Below the pieces are notes generated by a model. The model was not told the origin of the DNA. It saw only the letters and a list, made by a program, of their open reading frames with translations, and made no database searches. A program made the position numbers and the translations under genes. A stretch of DNA of 64,000 bases from Petrosia ficiformis (Eukaryota > Porifera > Demospongiae > Haplosclerida > Petrosiidae), in the NCBI GenBank assembly GCA_947044365.1, contig OX345637.1:7093201-7157200 (forward strand), given 5' to 3'. Positions 15,001-26,769 of this stretch are shown one piece after another. The first letter of the stretch is position 1. Every line of letters begins with the position of its first letter.

Positions 15001-16236
15001 ATCTGTATTTAGTAAAAATTCAATATTCATTCCTATACTGCGGTACGGTATTAAAAAAATTGTTTGTTTGGAGTTCTAGCCAATTTTAGGTAGCGAACGA
15101 GGTGTGATAGATATCTATTTCTTCAACAGAAATTTCTTCAAAAAGGTTTGGATCAGTTTGGGTTTAGAATGGTTCCAGATGCTAGTGTGAAATGGTATAA
15201 CTCAATTAAAACACTATACATATACGTACATGTATATACATGTACATGTAATTACATGTATATAATATACTGTACACATGATCAATAGCACTTTATTATG
15301 ACTTACGTACCGACTTACGTACCTAAAGTCTGGTATTCCACTTGTTGTACTGATACCAGCTCCAGACATTACAACAATTTTCTTGTATTGTAATCTTTTC
15401 AGACCACATGCTAAATCTTGGACTGTGAATTGATCCCCATTTTGTCTACTGGTAAAACCTCGACGGAAACCAAGAGGGTTTCTTGTAATACCATTATGTA
15501 CTGAAACAGCTGAGTGGGTTCGTGACAGTCGTAAACTTATCGTAGATGGAGTACTGATAGGTGATTGACTACTAATTGAAGAAGATGGCGGATTTAATTT
15601 CAAGAAGAAATTATCTGTCTCATTAAAGGATTTTGCTAAAGATGTGGTCACTAAGAAGTGTTTGGGGGTTACTAGGGAGTGTTTGGAAGGGAGTTTTAGT
15701 CCATGAAGCGATGACTGATTTTTAGAACGTGCACGTATAGATTTTGGAGAATCACTGTCTATTTTAGGTAATGTTGATTGATGGGATAATGGATATGAAT
15801 GGGTGGAGATTACAGAAGGAAGGGTGGAGATTGATGATGAATGGGTGGAGGAGACTAATGAGCTACGTATAGAACTGACAGATGAGTTGCGACTGTTTGA
15901 TACACTGACTGATTTTCCACTTACAGACTTCTTTCTTCTCTTTAGTTTCTTTTCACAATTTTTCTTGATTTTTACAACTGAGCTTCGTCCTTTCGGTTTC
16001 TTGAGGGGATTATTTCCTAATGGTTGGTCTGAACCATACATAGCTTTGTGTGAAAATGGACTCTCGTGTATCTTGTGAAAACTAGAACTGGTTGAGAGTG
16101 ACATTGTTCTGTTTATAGGTAAGGCACTTTGTAGCAGTACGGTTTGAAGTGATCTGAGGTTGACTGTTGATGAATTGGGTATCGCTAAGACTTTAAATAA
16201 TTTCTTAATCGCTGAATGCATCAGGCGAACCGCCAC
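1..16236 (-). CDS. SIRT3: SIRT3/SIRT2-type NAD-dependent protein deacylase, six exons, 3' end outside window
   Basis: Class I sirtuin that would remove acyl groups from lysines using NAD+. Exons (high to low): 15323-16236, 10055-10287, 2450-2550, 1991-2041, 1804-1923, 1-579; phases agree across every junction and give 666 codons with no stop before the edge. Seen: GAGIS at residues 292-296, TQNID at 374-378, the catalytic His in VESHGSF (about 395), a four-Cys zinc site (CTVC at 403-406, then Cys 427 and 432), and [10 protein letters not shown] followed by MGTSLE. The core reads closest to animal SIRT3/SIRT2. Residues 1-57 have no acidic residue and many basic and hydroxyl ones, like a mitochondrial presequence; 79-109 is strongly Lys/Arg-rich. 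A Ser-rich linker of about 180 residues precedes the core, and a long polar tail follows it. The exon 3 donor (GTCATT) is weak. Orthology to SIRT3 rather than SIRT2 is an inference. Confidence 0.9.
1270..1625 (+). mobile_element. CCATCCCTATGATTGCTTT family (family B), old copy
   Basis: Starts TGGCCATCCCTATGATTG and later carries the TCGGTCAATTAATGG and GTTGTGTCACTC segments shared with the other copies. Diverged and probably truncated. Lies in sirtuin intron 5, which otherwise holds a CA-rich stretch (1690-1803) and no genes. Confidence 0.6.
3300..3775. mobile_element. 480-bp repeat Q, copy 1
   Basis: Nearly identical to 39482-39969, from GTGGTTCTGTCACGCTTAGG to GCGCATACGTATTCCTAG, preceded by a short TA tract. 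On the minus strand both copies have a short frame starting MAGKK and reading EFSDLS and [13 protein letters not shown]. The function is unknown. It could be a solo LTR or another non-autonomous element. Confidence 0.65.
3907..4506 (-). pseudogene. Retroelement gag-like relic (possibly DIRS/Ngaro type), one in-frame stop
   Basis: A single frame runs from ATG at 4506 to a stop just below 3907, broken only by TAA at 4213-4215. The first part is a Ser/Thr/Pro-rich leader with an amphipathic stretch ([18 protein letters not shown]). The second has [12 protein letters not shown], a spaced [12 protein letters not shown] and [16 protein letters not shown]. That last pattern (L..IQ...LDA..PL) resembles gag-like first ORFs of tyrosine-recombinase retroelements. 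No pol region is seen next to it. The family assignment is from memory of the pattern and is weak. Confidence 0.4.
5303..5704 (-). mobile_element. Family B element
   Basis: Begins near TATAGAGAAAAAAAACATCC and ends AAGCAATCATAGGGATGGCC. It contains a TA microsatellite (about 5630-5650) and GAACCCGTGGGAAAGC. Lies in sirtuin intron 2, tandem with the next copy and separated by a repeated spacer (CAAGTATAAACTGGAC). Confidence 0.75.
5845..6270 (-). mobile_element. Family B element
   Basis: Second of two adjacent copies with the same terminal sequences, including GCCACGCCGATTAATTGACC and CTACGGGCCATAA. Together with the spacer it suggests a local tandem duplication. Confidence 0.75.
7615..7805. 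repeat. Repeat family P, copy 1
   Basis: CCCTCGCCCACATAGGTGGA and AGAGGGTTACTGTAATC start it; CACAAAACTGTTTTCTTATT ends it. It matches 13385-13790 inverted, and a shorter relic lies near 3790-3860. Lies in sirtuin intron 2; a 15-bp G run follows at 7858-7872. Confidence 0.65.
8320..8910. repeat. About 42-bp minisatellite, interrupted by a MITE
   Basis: Units of CCACCTATCCTATACATTGA plus TCCCTATAGATGTACAT. A hAT-type MITE at 8645-8868 splits it; the array resumes after it with ACCACTTATCCCATACATTG. Confidence 0.85.
8645..8868 (-). mobile_element. hAT-type MITE, family 1
   Basis: Begins CAGAGTTTTTGATA and ends with the inverse of CAGTGTTTTTGATA. Flanked by identical 8-bp duplications ATGTACAT (8637-8644 and 8869-8876). 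It sits inside a minisatellite. CAGNG ends with 8-bp duplications are the hAT signature. No coding capacity. Confidence 0.85.
9121..9364. mobile_element. MITE with long inverted ends in sirtuin intron 2
   Basis: Left arm (9121-9173) contains AATGAAAGAAGACATAGGGA and TGTCAAAACCAAAAAGCATG; the right arm (about 9311-9364) is its inverse with few changes. About 130 bp lie between them. No obvious coding content. Confidence 0.65.
10536..10760 (+). mobile_element. hAT-type MITE, family 1
   Basis: Same family as 8645-8868, opposite orientation, with CAGTG and CTCTG ends. The flanks ATCCCACA and GTCCTACA agree at 6 of 8 positions, a decayed duplication. Lies in sirtuin intron 1. Confidence 0.8.
11820..12184. 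repeat. 75-bp tandem repeat, about 4.9 copies
   Basis: Unit starts GTAATACAGTACTAGTCTAT; units begin at 11821, 11896, 11971, 12046 and 12121 and are nearly identical. Because 75 is divisible by 3 it yields a repetitive open frame that is not a gene. It ends 70 bp before SINE copy 1. Confidence 0.95.
12254..12396 (+). mobile_element. tRNA-derived SINE, copy 1, with ACATGT inside the tRNA head
   Basis: Head like a tRNA (GCCTTGG ... AGCTCAGTTGGTAAAGC ... GGGTTCGAATCCCACC ... TGAGGCA) followed by a shared tail (ACTCTCATTTTT, CCATTGCCTCAGGTGTC, CTTT repeats, TACATCTCCGAT). Compared with the 19 kb copy, an extra ACATGT (12262-12267) separates the acceptor strand from the D arm. Confidence 0.75.
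13107..13207. repeat. Foldback hairpin 1
   Basis: Arms of about 42 bp (TTATAACACGCCCACTCGTG and its inverse) surround a GC-rich loop TTGCCCTCGGGCTC. Lies in sirtuin intron 1. Confidence 0.75.
13385..13790. repeat. Repeat family P, copy 2, inverted
   Basis: Starts ACAGTTTTGTGGCTTCAAC, ends AGTAACCCTCTGCTCCGCC and ATGGGCGAGGGCT. A CA microsatellite lies near 13710-13732. Lies in sirtuin intron 1. Confidence 0.65.
14160..14323 (+). mobile_element. hAT-type MITE, family 2
   Basis: 164-bp element with inverted ends CAGGGGTGTGGAAACA and CAGGGATGTGGAAACA, and perfect 8-bp duplications CTCAAGAG at 14152-14159 and 14324-14331. Lies in sirtuin intron 1. Non-coding. Confidence 0.85.
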
Positions 16237-16515
16237 ATTGTCTCAATTTGTCTGAAAGCAACTGTAGGAAAACTTGCCAATTGCTATAGCAACTAGAATG
16301 ATCACGTGAAGTAAATTTATAGAAGAATGTGGTCGCATGGTCAGTTCAATATGCAATGATCTATATAAGGTAGGCCAGCCATTTGGTCTGATTATTATAA
16401 ATTTATAATTATAGTCATATATATATATATAGATAACTGTTGTATGTTAGCGAATGTGTTTCAAGAATAGGTTTTAGTTTAGAGATCTAGGTAGACTATA
16501 TTATATAATATTATA

Positions 16516-16563
<48 letters not shown>

Positions 16564-16609
16564 ACTGACTATGAGTATAAGTGTTTTGTCTTCTTGCGCA
16601 TTCAGAAAA
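16237..16609. promoter_or_regulatory. Shared spacer between the divergent sirtuin and receptor genes
   Basis: 373 bp separate the two start codons, so both promoters must lie here or in untranslated exons. It contains ATCACGTGA near 16302-16310 and an AT microsatellite (about 16518-16558) next to the receptor start. No clear TATA box can be assigned because of the AT tract. Confidence 0.5.
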
Positions 16610-19600
16610 ATGATGCTGTTAGTTATTGTTCTAATGGTCTGTCAGGCTGCTTTACCCACAGTAGACAGCAATGGAAATTTTGACAGTGAGTTGAATGTTA
16701 ATCTTTAGTTGTATTGTAGGAACATCTGAGGGCAGAGTGTCTCTGCATTGCTGTTTTTTGAGATATGATTTACTATAGATGTCAAAATTGGTTAACTATT
16801 TTAATGTCAAATATTGTTTTATTCAATGTGATAGAATGTGTTATCAATTTAAAGCATTCCACACTTTGTGCTCAGCTGGTATCTAACTGACTCTCCCGCT
16901 CAATTTATGCATTTTATTATCATTTCACATCCCAAACAGAATTGTTCACATAACCTGTGGTTTGTAATTGTGTAAGCTTGAGTTTAAAAGTTTCTTCACT
17001 GAGTTCACTCATTGGTTACACAAGACCGAACCTCTTTCAATAAACCACTGGTTTTTAGTTGCATGCTGTATTAATGTGCAATGTGTACTGGTAATTTCTT
17101 GATAGACACTCACTTTCATGTACAAACCTAATTCTTGAATTTCCGTCAAGAATCATCTATTTATAATGGTACTAGGGAGTTGTATACAGTTACATAACAA
17201 ACAGTCATCATCAATAATTGTTGGTTATGTAATTAGTGTTCTGTCAGTACCGATAATGACAGTATTATGTAACTATAAATGATTCTTGTATTTCAACATG
17301 ACAATTAGGTGCATGCATACTATCACTTAGCGAGCATGCTACTAGTAATACACTTGACTTATATATTCATGTATGTGCAACTAGCATACACTTTATTAAT
17401 TATGGTAGAGATTACTGCAATTTGATTGGTCTATTTTATCTGCTCTGATACAATTATTAAGCTATAGTATATCATTGTTTCCCTCAAGATATATATTAAG
17501 GGTGGAGGAGTGCATCAGTGGTACACGATGTTTTGTAAACAGTATACAAAACTGTTTTTCTAGTATTAACTTTGCAATCGAAAGGTGGGGGGAGCAAGAC
17601 TAAAGATTGGGGGAGTGCCATGGTACCACCATTTGGAGAAAACACTGTATGTGGCTGTCCACAAACGAGTAATTTGGTACTAAGAAGCCTGTTAATGATT
17701 TTTCCTGGATAATTAATTTCCTGTACAATATTGCTGAATAGCAAACAGCCAAATAGTATCATATGCTGTGTTTTATGTGTACCGATATTATATCTAACCA
17801 GTGTTTTTGATAAGCTCATATGGCACACCATTGGCCTAAAGAGCTTCTTATTTGGCACTGCACAGTTCTCTCTTTGGGCCAGTGGCGCAGTTAATTATGA
17901 TTATATTGACACTAACAACATTAAATTTTCATTAATTGGCTCAAGATGTATTCCCAATGGCGCACACACTAACCATTTTTGAGCCAATTTGGCCCATGCT
18001 TCAAAACCTATCAAAAACTCTGTATCTAACTTCAAAAGGGGCATTTTATTCCCGCAAAATAATTTCAATCAACGGGTTACCTTCAATTGGTTGCTATTGT
18101 GTACAGGAAGTCAACAACATTTTATATCCAGAAAGAAATATCATTAATTCTTCTTAGATACCAAATTGCTTTGTGTTCCTACATGTATATCAAATGACCA
18201 AGGTAAACATTTATTTTGTGAGAAAATGTCCCTTTAGAAATATTACTTGTACAATGTAGGTCATGCACATAATTATGGTTGGTCATTTGTTATGTCTATG
18301 GCATTACTATAATTATCCAGGTTATTTACTAACGGAGCTTGAATATACTTACATGTATTAAATCTGTTGAACTACACTGTTGCTAGTAAGGCTACATTTG
18401 GTTTGCTGATAGACATCATCTATCCCCATTAGTAACTTGTATATATATATATGTAATTTTAGACCAATTAAGTTTTGTTAGCAGTAAGGCTGCATTTGGT
18501 TTGCTGATAAACATCATCTATCCCATTGTAACATCTGTTTGTCTGTTATCTCTCCATATACATGTACAGTTGTACATGTATATTATACATGTATAATTAT
18601 ATTACATGTATACAATATACATGTAATATAATTATAATATTATGTACATGTACATGTATAAATATCTATTTCTCCCTTCAGTATCAGATATTATCTTTGC
18701 TAGTGATATACAGACAATGGATAATGGATGTACTACAGGTCAGTTATATACAGTGTAGTACATGTATGTCACTGTATAGACAGTTATACAGTAACAAATT
18801 GTTTAGTTAACCTCGTACTGTTTTGTCTCAGTGCTGTCATTTAGGAATAGTTATTGTAAATTACGTCTTCACTTGTTTATAATTATACTATTTATTGTTT
18901 GCTGATTCTAGCAGAAAGTGTGCTATGTTTTACTCATATTATATATGTAATGAATATGATGTGTGATTCTGTATGTTTTAATTGTGTGTATGACGTAAAT
19001 AAAGGTGTGGTATTGTGTATGTAATTTAGTATATTATGTACATGTATGTACGCAAAGATTATTAGTAGTTAATTATATACATTTTACGTGTATTAGTACA
19101 AAGCCATAGTTGGGCAAGTATTAATAAACAGAATTTATTAGTACTCTTTGTACATTACACCTTTTACAAACACACACATACACACACATAAAAGAGAAAG
19201 TGTTATGTATATAATTAATTATGTGATATCAGGAGTTCAAAGTGAATTTGTACTGGTGATAATCATCAGAGATTGTATACACTCCCTGGTGTACTGCCTT
19301 GGTAGCTCAGTTGGTAGAGCATCTGTCCAGAGTACAGAGTGTTGTGGGTTCGAATTCCACCTGAGGCAACTCTCATTTTCATTTTTCCATTGCCTCAGGT
19401 GTCTTTCTTTCTTTCTTTCTTTCTTTCTACATCTCCGATAACATCATGTACATGTACATGTACATGTATGTTGAATCATCATGTACATGTCACTTAAGAA
19501 TACATGTATCTTACTGCTTTATTGATAGAAATACATGTACATGTATGTAAAAAAGCATTTGTATAAAGTTGATTATCACAGTAGGGGTATAAATGCTATA

Positions 19601-22600
19601 AATTTGACCAGATAAAAGCATATTTTAACCTATTTTGACCTAAACATGGGTCAGATATTGTCAGGTGTCTGATAATTAACATAATTAATTTTTCATTAAT
19701 CATTATATAATTTTATCACAATTTGTTAACAAAAGATATCTTTCCTCTTTCTGGTATCTACTACCCAAAAAATGTTATAATAGAGGTGTAATGAATCTCC
19801 ATGGTTACTGGGTGTATTTTAATGATAGTACATGTGATACTGTATGAAATACAATCCTGTAGAGGATAATTGTATTTCAGACACATGAAAAGAATCTAAA
19901 TGAGTGATGCAATCACAGGAGTACACAAATCATTGTTTTTTTTTCCTCTTTGAATAGTGCATTTTCCAACCTTTGTGTACATTTACACTGTACATGTAGT
20001 TTGACAATACTAAAATTAGTAACACTGTTCATTACAATATATGTAGAATATTCATTAATGATTGTTCTTTATCGCCATGTACATGTACATGGAATCCATT
20101 TCAAGTACATTTTTCATGTACAATGTACATATACATGTTGTATTATATAAGTGTTTGTACAGGTATGTACATGTACATGTTGTAACAGTCAGGTATGTAC
20201 ATGCTATCAGTCTATTTACATGTATATGTACATGTAGTTTTATATGTACATTTTTTGTAAATGGTTTTGCCAGCAATTGAAATCAGATAGCAGTAATTAT
20301 TTAATTGCTTGTTACTTTTACAAAATTAAACAAACCAGTTCCCTCCCTATACATGTACATGTACAAACATTCATACACATCTACATGTATGAAAGAATGC
20401 ATTGTGTAAGTTCATTTGAGAGCTGTAATGTGTACTACACAGAATGAGAGCAACACTAACATGTACATGTTAGTGTTGCTTTAGTTAGCTATAACTATAA
20501 CTAAAACCCCTTTTTAGTAAAGCATTGTGACTTTTAGTTAATTAAACTGTAACTAAATTACAAGTCTTCTGCAATAACTATAACTAACTAAAATGAAATT
20601 TGGCTTATAATGAACACTTGTAGATAGTTAACTAAAACTAAAACCATTTTAGTAAGCCTAATATTACTGTAATTAATTAAACTATAACTAAAGTATTAAA
20701 CTAAATGTAAATGTTTGAGAAACCAGGCATATTGTAACTATAGTGGTCGCTATAGTCATACTAAAACAACAATACTAGTACATGTACGTACATGACATGT
20801 GCATATAAATATGTCTTATATTGTGAAGTAGGCATGCCAGATGTTATGTAGGTATCATAGTCACTTGACCTATCTTCCCCAATTTCCTTAATTTGGCAGT
20901 ATAGAGGATGTTTAGTGCCAAATCATGTAATTTGGTTGATGATCTGTTGTCAATAACATATGTGCTATTTTTTTGAGTTTGTATTATACATGTAACATAT
21001 GTGTAATAGTAGTCTAATTTATTATAATTAAGGATAATTTTTGCACCTGACACTTCATAGTTAGTACTAATGTATGTTTTGTACAGAAGATGTGTAAATG
21101 TGATAGATATTAATACACTGTACTGTATTAGAAGATCTACTTAATCTGATTAATGATAGTATAACTGTATGCCTACTACTGGTATATAGAAGGTCTGTAC
21201 ATGTAATGATATGATATGATATGATAGTAATACTGAATATTTGTATTAGAATATCTATATATGTACTTAATCTGATTAATGATAGTATAACTGTATGCAT
21301 ACTACTAGTATATAGAAGGTCTGTACATGTACGTACATGTACATGTACATGTACATGTAATGATATGATAGTTAGTAATACTGAATGTCTGTATTAGAAT
21401 ATCTATACATGTACTTAATCTGATTAGTGATAGTATAACTGTATGCCTACTACTGGTATATAAAAGGTCTGTACATGTACGTACATGTACATGTACATGT
21501 AATGATATAATAGTTAGTAATACTGAATGTCTGTATTAGAATATCTATAAATGTACTTAATCTGATTAGATTGTAAGTTGTATATTTATTTTCCTGTAAA
21601 GTTCATCTGCAGAGCCATACATGAGTTTGTCCTAAATCCTTATAAGAGTGTAGTTACTCATGATTGTAAATTATCTATCCATGCACTTCAAAGATAAATA
21701 CTCACAAACCTACTGTTTAGACAGCTGTCTTGACACATAGGACCATTCCATGTCCCCTCCTACGGGAGCCTACAAGATCTGGTGAGCATTACTGTACAGC
21801 TACATGTACATGGTGATGTTAAAATTTGTATTCCCAAGTAGTGCTTAAGAGAGCACTGTAGCTCCATTTCCCACCTCCTTCAAATCTATTTAGGCATTTT
21901 GTCCTCCCACCACTACATTAGCTCATTCTAGTGGATTTACATGTACATGTATGATATACATGTATAACATGTACATGTACATGTAAATATAAGGTTTTCT
22001 CTCACTCGTGGTCCCTTGTCCCTCTTTGACATTCTTTGTTGACTCCCTCTTCCTTACAGCAAGATAGTGTAGACATTAAGCATTTGTAAACATGTTATTA
22101 AACTCTAATCCAACATCACATTATGAAATTATAATTAACCGAATTTGGAAAAGCAGTGCTGGCCATTTTATACAGGAATATAATGAAATTTGTTATCCAG
22201 TAGCTATCATTAATATTTTAGATTCCAAATTTTGTTTCTTCCTGTACTAAATAGGGAAATAGTGAGTAAATAAAGGTAAATGTAAGCTATTAAAGTTAGC
22301 ATTTAATCAAATTATTGTGTGAGTAAAGGATATATGGTCACATTTATACATGTTGTTTGTGTGATTGATAAACAACTACATGTAGGTACATGTATCTGTA
22401 CATGTAGTTGCGACAAGTACTAAAAGTGTTTATAATATACATGTACATGTATATGTACTACTTGTACATTTACACATGTATGTGTAAACTTCTGCTTGTA
22501 GACAACAGGTGCTACATCAAAGCTGAGTGTAAAATTCATTACTAAATGTACAATGTACTTAAATATACACTATTGTCAAAACAGTGATCATACACTGTAC

Positions 22601-25600
22601 TTGTACTTCAGTACTTCTAAAAGTACATGTACATGTACTCACATTGTACATGTAAGTCCTTTTCTGTACTTGTACATGTACATTGCAAAACTTGCTAGTA
22701 CTTGTACTAAGTACATTGAAAAGTACTTGGCCCCATGTCTGCTAGTGACATGAAGTACATATACATCATAGTACATGTGTGTAGTAATCTAGTGTGTCCT
22801 AATCAACTAGTGTGAAATAATCACAGGATGGTTATGTAAACTCATAAGTGCTATATAGGAAATCTAATTCACGAATAGTTGCATGTATCCAGTTCAAGAT
22901 CAACACATCTGAGGTACATGTACATGTACATTGTATGTAATACATGTAATATGCCCTTGTGGATTATGTCACTTCCTGAGTTACAAACCCATCATAACTT
23001 GTTAACATAAACATGTACATGTACATGTATATGTAGACATTACATGTACATGTTGTCTTCTTGAAAAGTACATGTTGATGTAGACATGACATGTACATGT
23101 TGTCTTCTTGGGAATATTACATGTACATGTTGTCCTCTTGAAAAGTACATGTTGTCTTGAAAAGTACATGTTGATGTAGACATGACATGTACATGTACAT
23201 GTTGTCTTCTTGGGAATATTACATGTACATGTTGTCTTCATGTGAACATTACATGTACAAGTAGACAGAAATGTACAGTTGTACACATTGTCTACTTGAA
23301 CATAATGTAGACTATTAACTAAACTAGATATACATGTACATTATACTATAAAAGGTGGTCTTACTGGTACAACCTTATTGTAGTCTCATTAGTCTTACTA
23401 AATATTATCTGTTTTCAAAGAGAATTGAATTAATGTCCGACTTTTATTATATTTATGACAGATTACATGTACTTGTCTCACTTTAAAAGGTGTAAGTGTT
23501 TCATTACTAACAAAGCTTAAGTTCTTGGAATGTGTATCTACTCTTAAAAGGGAGTGAAATGTTACAAATCCACTTTAGACATACATGTAATATGCTTTGA
23601 TATTGTCGTTATTGCATGGCATTTGTAAAAATGTACATGTACGTACATGTACATGTACGTACATGTACATGTACGTACATGTACATGTACATTCATTTAA
23701 TGTTATTACCATGCATGGAAACAGGGAATCCTAAATATTTCAATTAGACATTCAAATTTCCAAGTCATGCAATAAATTATGGTGATATTTTATATATAGT
23801 ATGGCTGAGACAAATTAAATTTGAAGCTTTGTTAAGAAAGTTTCAAAAGCTTCAAAGGTTCACACGTACATGTGAGGCAACTCTCATTTTCATTTTTCCA
23901 TTGCCTTTCTTTCTTTCTTTCTTTCTTTCTTTCTACATCTCCGATAACATCATGTATTTTATCAAAGTTGCTCTCACCTTGCTTGGCTATAGAAAACCTT
24001 CAAAACTGGATTGTTGCTTCTTATTGAGTACTAGTCTTGCTCCTGTCACTATTTCTACTCGGATTTAGCATTGCTGGACTGAGAAATGGGACAGAGCAAC
24101 TTTACTGGAACACGCCCATATTAGTAACCACATGTTTAGAGTGTACAAGTGCACATGTGCAAACATTAAAATGAATGTGGCGGCAGCAAAGCTTCGAAGA
24201 GAGAATTCAGTTTCGAATGTGCACAAATGAACAAAGATTTGAACCTTTGATCTATTCTTATTTTATAGTAGAGTATTTTACTGGAAGTCATGTGATATTG
24301 TATTTGTTACTGCACCATAAGTCATGTGACCAAATGTTTTTAGGTACTGCAGGTCACATGTTACTAAGTAATAATGTTAGGTTTTGAAAAAAAGCAAATT
24401 ATCTCACAGATACATGTACTAGGGAGATATCACTTCATCCTGCTACCTATATGATAATATATATAGTTATATACATGTACATGTACACATATAATTGTAC
24501 ATGTACATGTACATGTACATGTACATGTAGTAATGGAATAATGATTTTCCTTTATATTGTCGTACATGTATATGACATTTAGTTTATGTATATAGTATAT
24601 ATAATTTATTATACAACATTATTATTTGTATAATACATCTCCCCCAAGAGTTAATCAAAATTATCATATCAATAACAATCATTAGGTAGACTAAATTTAT
24701 AATTTTTAGCTGATAGTCTATTATGTTTCATTACACCAATATTATGTTACTTCTACATGTACATATGTATATGTACATGTATGTTACATGTATGTTACAT
24801 GTATCTTAATTCTCGTCTTGTTTTAATATATAGAGTTTCTTTTATCATGGTATCTAACTTCAAATTTAAAATACATGTACATGTACATGTGCATGTACAC
24901 GTATGTACATATATACATGTACATGTGCGTACATGTGCGTACATGTACATGTGTATTATTATCAACAATAGTACCCAGTGGACACCGTTTTTTGTATAAC
25001 CATTATAGCACAGAGTAACTGTATTAGCATGTACATGTACATGTCCAAAGCATAGATTTTAGAGTCAATACATGTACATGTATGTTTACTATGTTAAACT
25101 TGTTTAACTGAAACAAAGATATTAGGTCTGTGTGATAATGAAATAACCTTAATATGTGATAAGTATAATGCTAAATTAGTACAGTAGATGGCAAAAGAAA
25201 TTTAATCCAGTCGAGTTTTTCGGCCAATAATATTTTCTGGAAGTGAATACACCACTTTTGGCTTTCTCTATAGGAAGAAGCCTGCACTATTCTCACACAC
25301 TCAAACTATGCGATGGGTGTGGCTACATATAATTAATAATTCATGAATAATCTATAATGAATATTAATTTAATTATTTTGCACCCTTCTATTCGAAAATT
25401 CTGGCAAGAACCCTGCATGGACCTAAAAGACATACATGTATTGTACATGTATACTACTACTATTGAGTATGATAAAGTAGTTTGTTGTAGCTACACATGT
25501 ACATGTACATGTATATACTGTCTAAAAGTTTCTGTATCATTTCTGAACTATCTTTGTGTACATGTTTGTGTCCATGTTTGTGTCCATGTTTGTGTACATG

Positions 25601-26722
25601 TTTGTGTCCATGTTTGTGTCCATGTTTGTGTACATGTTTGTGTCCCATGTTTGTGTCTATGTTTGTGTACATGTTTGTGTACATGTTTGTTTACATGTTT
25701 GTGTCCATGTTTGTTTACATGTTTGTGTACATGTACATGTAGTATATAATAGTGTATAATTATAGTCAAAGTAGCTTTGTACTTAAGTTCATTAGACTAC
25801 AGCAAGTGGGCACAGAAAATAATTCAACACATTTTACAGTCAAAGGATTATGTTGTGATAATTTTAAGCTAAGGAATTATATACAGCTTATAAATGTTAT
25901 TGTGTACATCAAACAAACAAAAGGACAACAACACCTTTAAACACAGTAGTGTAAGTTTACATTTTGTAGCTTAAAGCTGACTTTTATAATTGTACATGTA
26001 TATTAAGAAATAGAATACAACAGCTGTATATAATAGACTAACAGCTATCATAACAAGTGTATATAGAGAAAAAAAGTATCCCTATGATTTAGGGCTGGGA
26101 ATCGGCTGAGATTCTCAAATCGATTATCACTAACTCCAAGTCGATTGATAATCGATTAAAATCAGTGGAAGTAATTAGGCCAATGAAGTCAATTAATACA
26201 GGAAACTCCTCCCATTTGATGATCAAAAGGCTTCCTATCACTTTCATATTGTACATTATTTGCTGTCACTTGCTTGAAAAGTATGTCGTTTGGAATAATT
26301 ACTATAATCGATATCACAGACTTATAATCGATAATCAGAAGAATTTTCAATATCAATTGATTAATCGATTAATTGATTAATCGTCCCAGCCCTACTATGA
26401 TTGCTTTATGGTGTCCAGCATTCAGTAATCATGGCTGACTTTATCATGCCTGAAACACAACAGCCTATTATAGTTATTATTTGGATTATCTACTCTCTTT
26501 ACCTTTTAAAGAATCTTGTAGAACTTTAGGAATATATTTCAGGTAGTACAGTTAGCTAGTAGTTCCACTTTTTAATTCTATGTAAGCTATAAGCAGCTTT
26601 CTTTCTGCTGAGTTCAAGCGCGCGTTCTATTACGCACCATGCCCATTAATTGACCGAGCCCCCCGGGAATGACATAACTTCCTTAACTACGTATACAACG
26701 CATACTTGCGCAAGTGGACACA

Positions 26723-26769
<47 letters not shown>

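Larger units (their letters stand above)
10288..15322. other. Sirtuin intron 1 (5.0 kb): repeats only
   Basis: Holds a family 1 MITE, the 75-bp tandem repeat, SINE copy 1, direct repeats of ACTAAGATTATAATCATTAT (12860-13280), foldback hairpin 1, family P copy 2 and a family 2 MITE. From 14990 a TGGGCGGTATATC stretch looks like one end of another hAT-like element. Confidence 0.75.

Noticed and set aside
15803..16078. 91-codon plus-strand frame
   Set aside because: Shadow of sirtuin exon 1 on the opposite strand.
19296..19368. Functional tRNA-Ser gene
   Set aside because: Folds as a tRNA but lacks T33 and the long variable arm of tRNA-Ser, and shares its 3' flank and CTTT tail with other copies; it is a SINE head.
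23002..23286. 94-codon Cys/Thr-rich open frame
   Set aside because: Translation of a minisatellite and hexamer tracts.
25357..25769. Several overlapping open frames on both strands
   Set aside because: All arise from the 12-bp tandem repeat.
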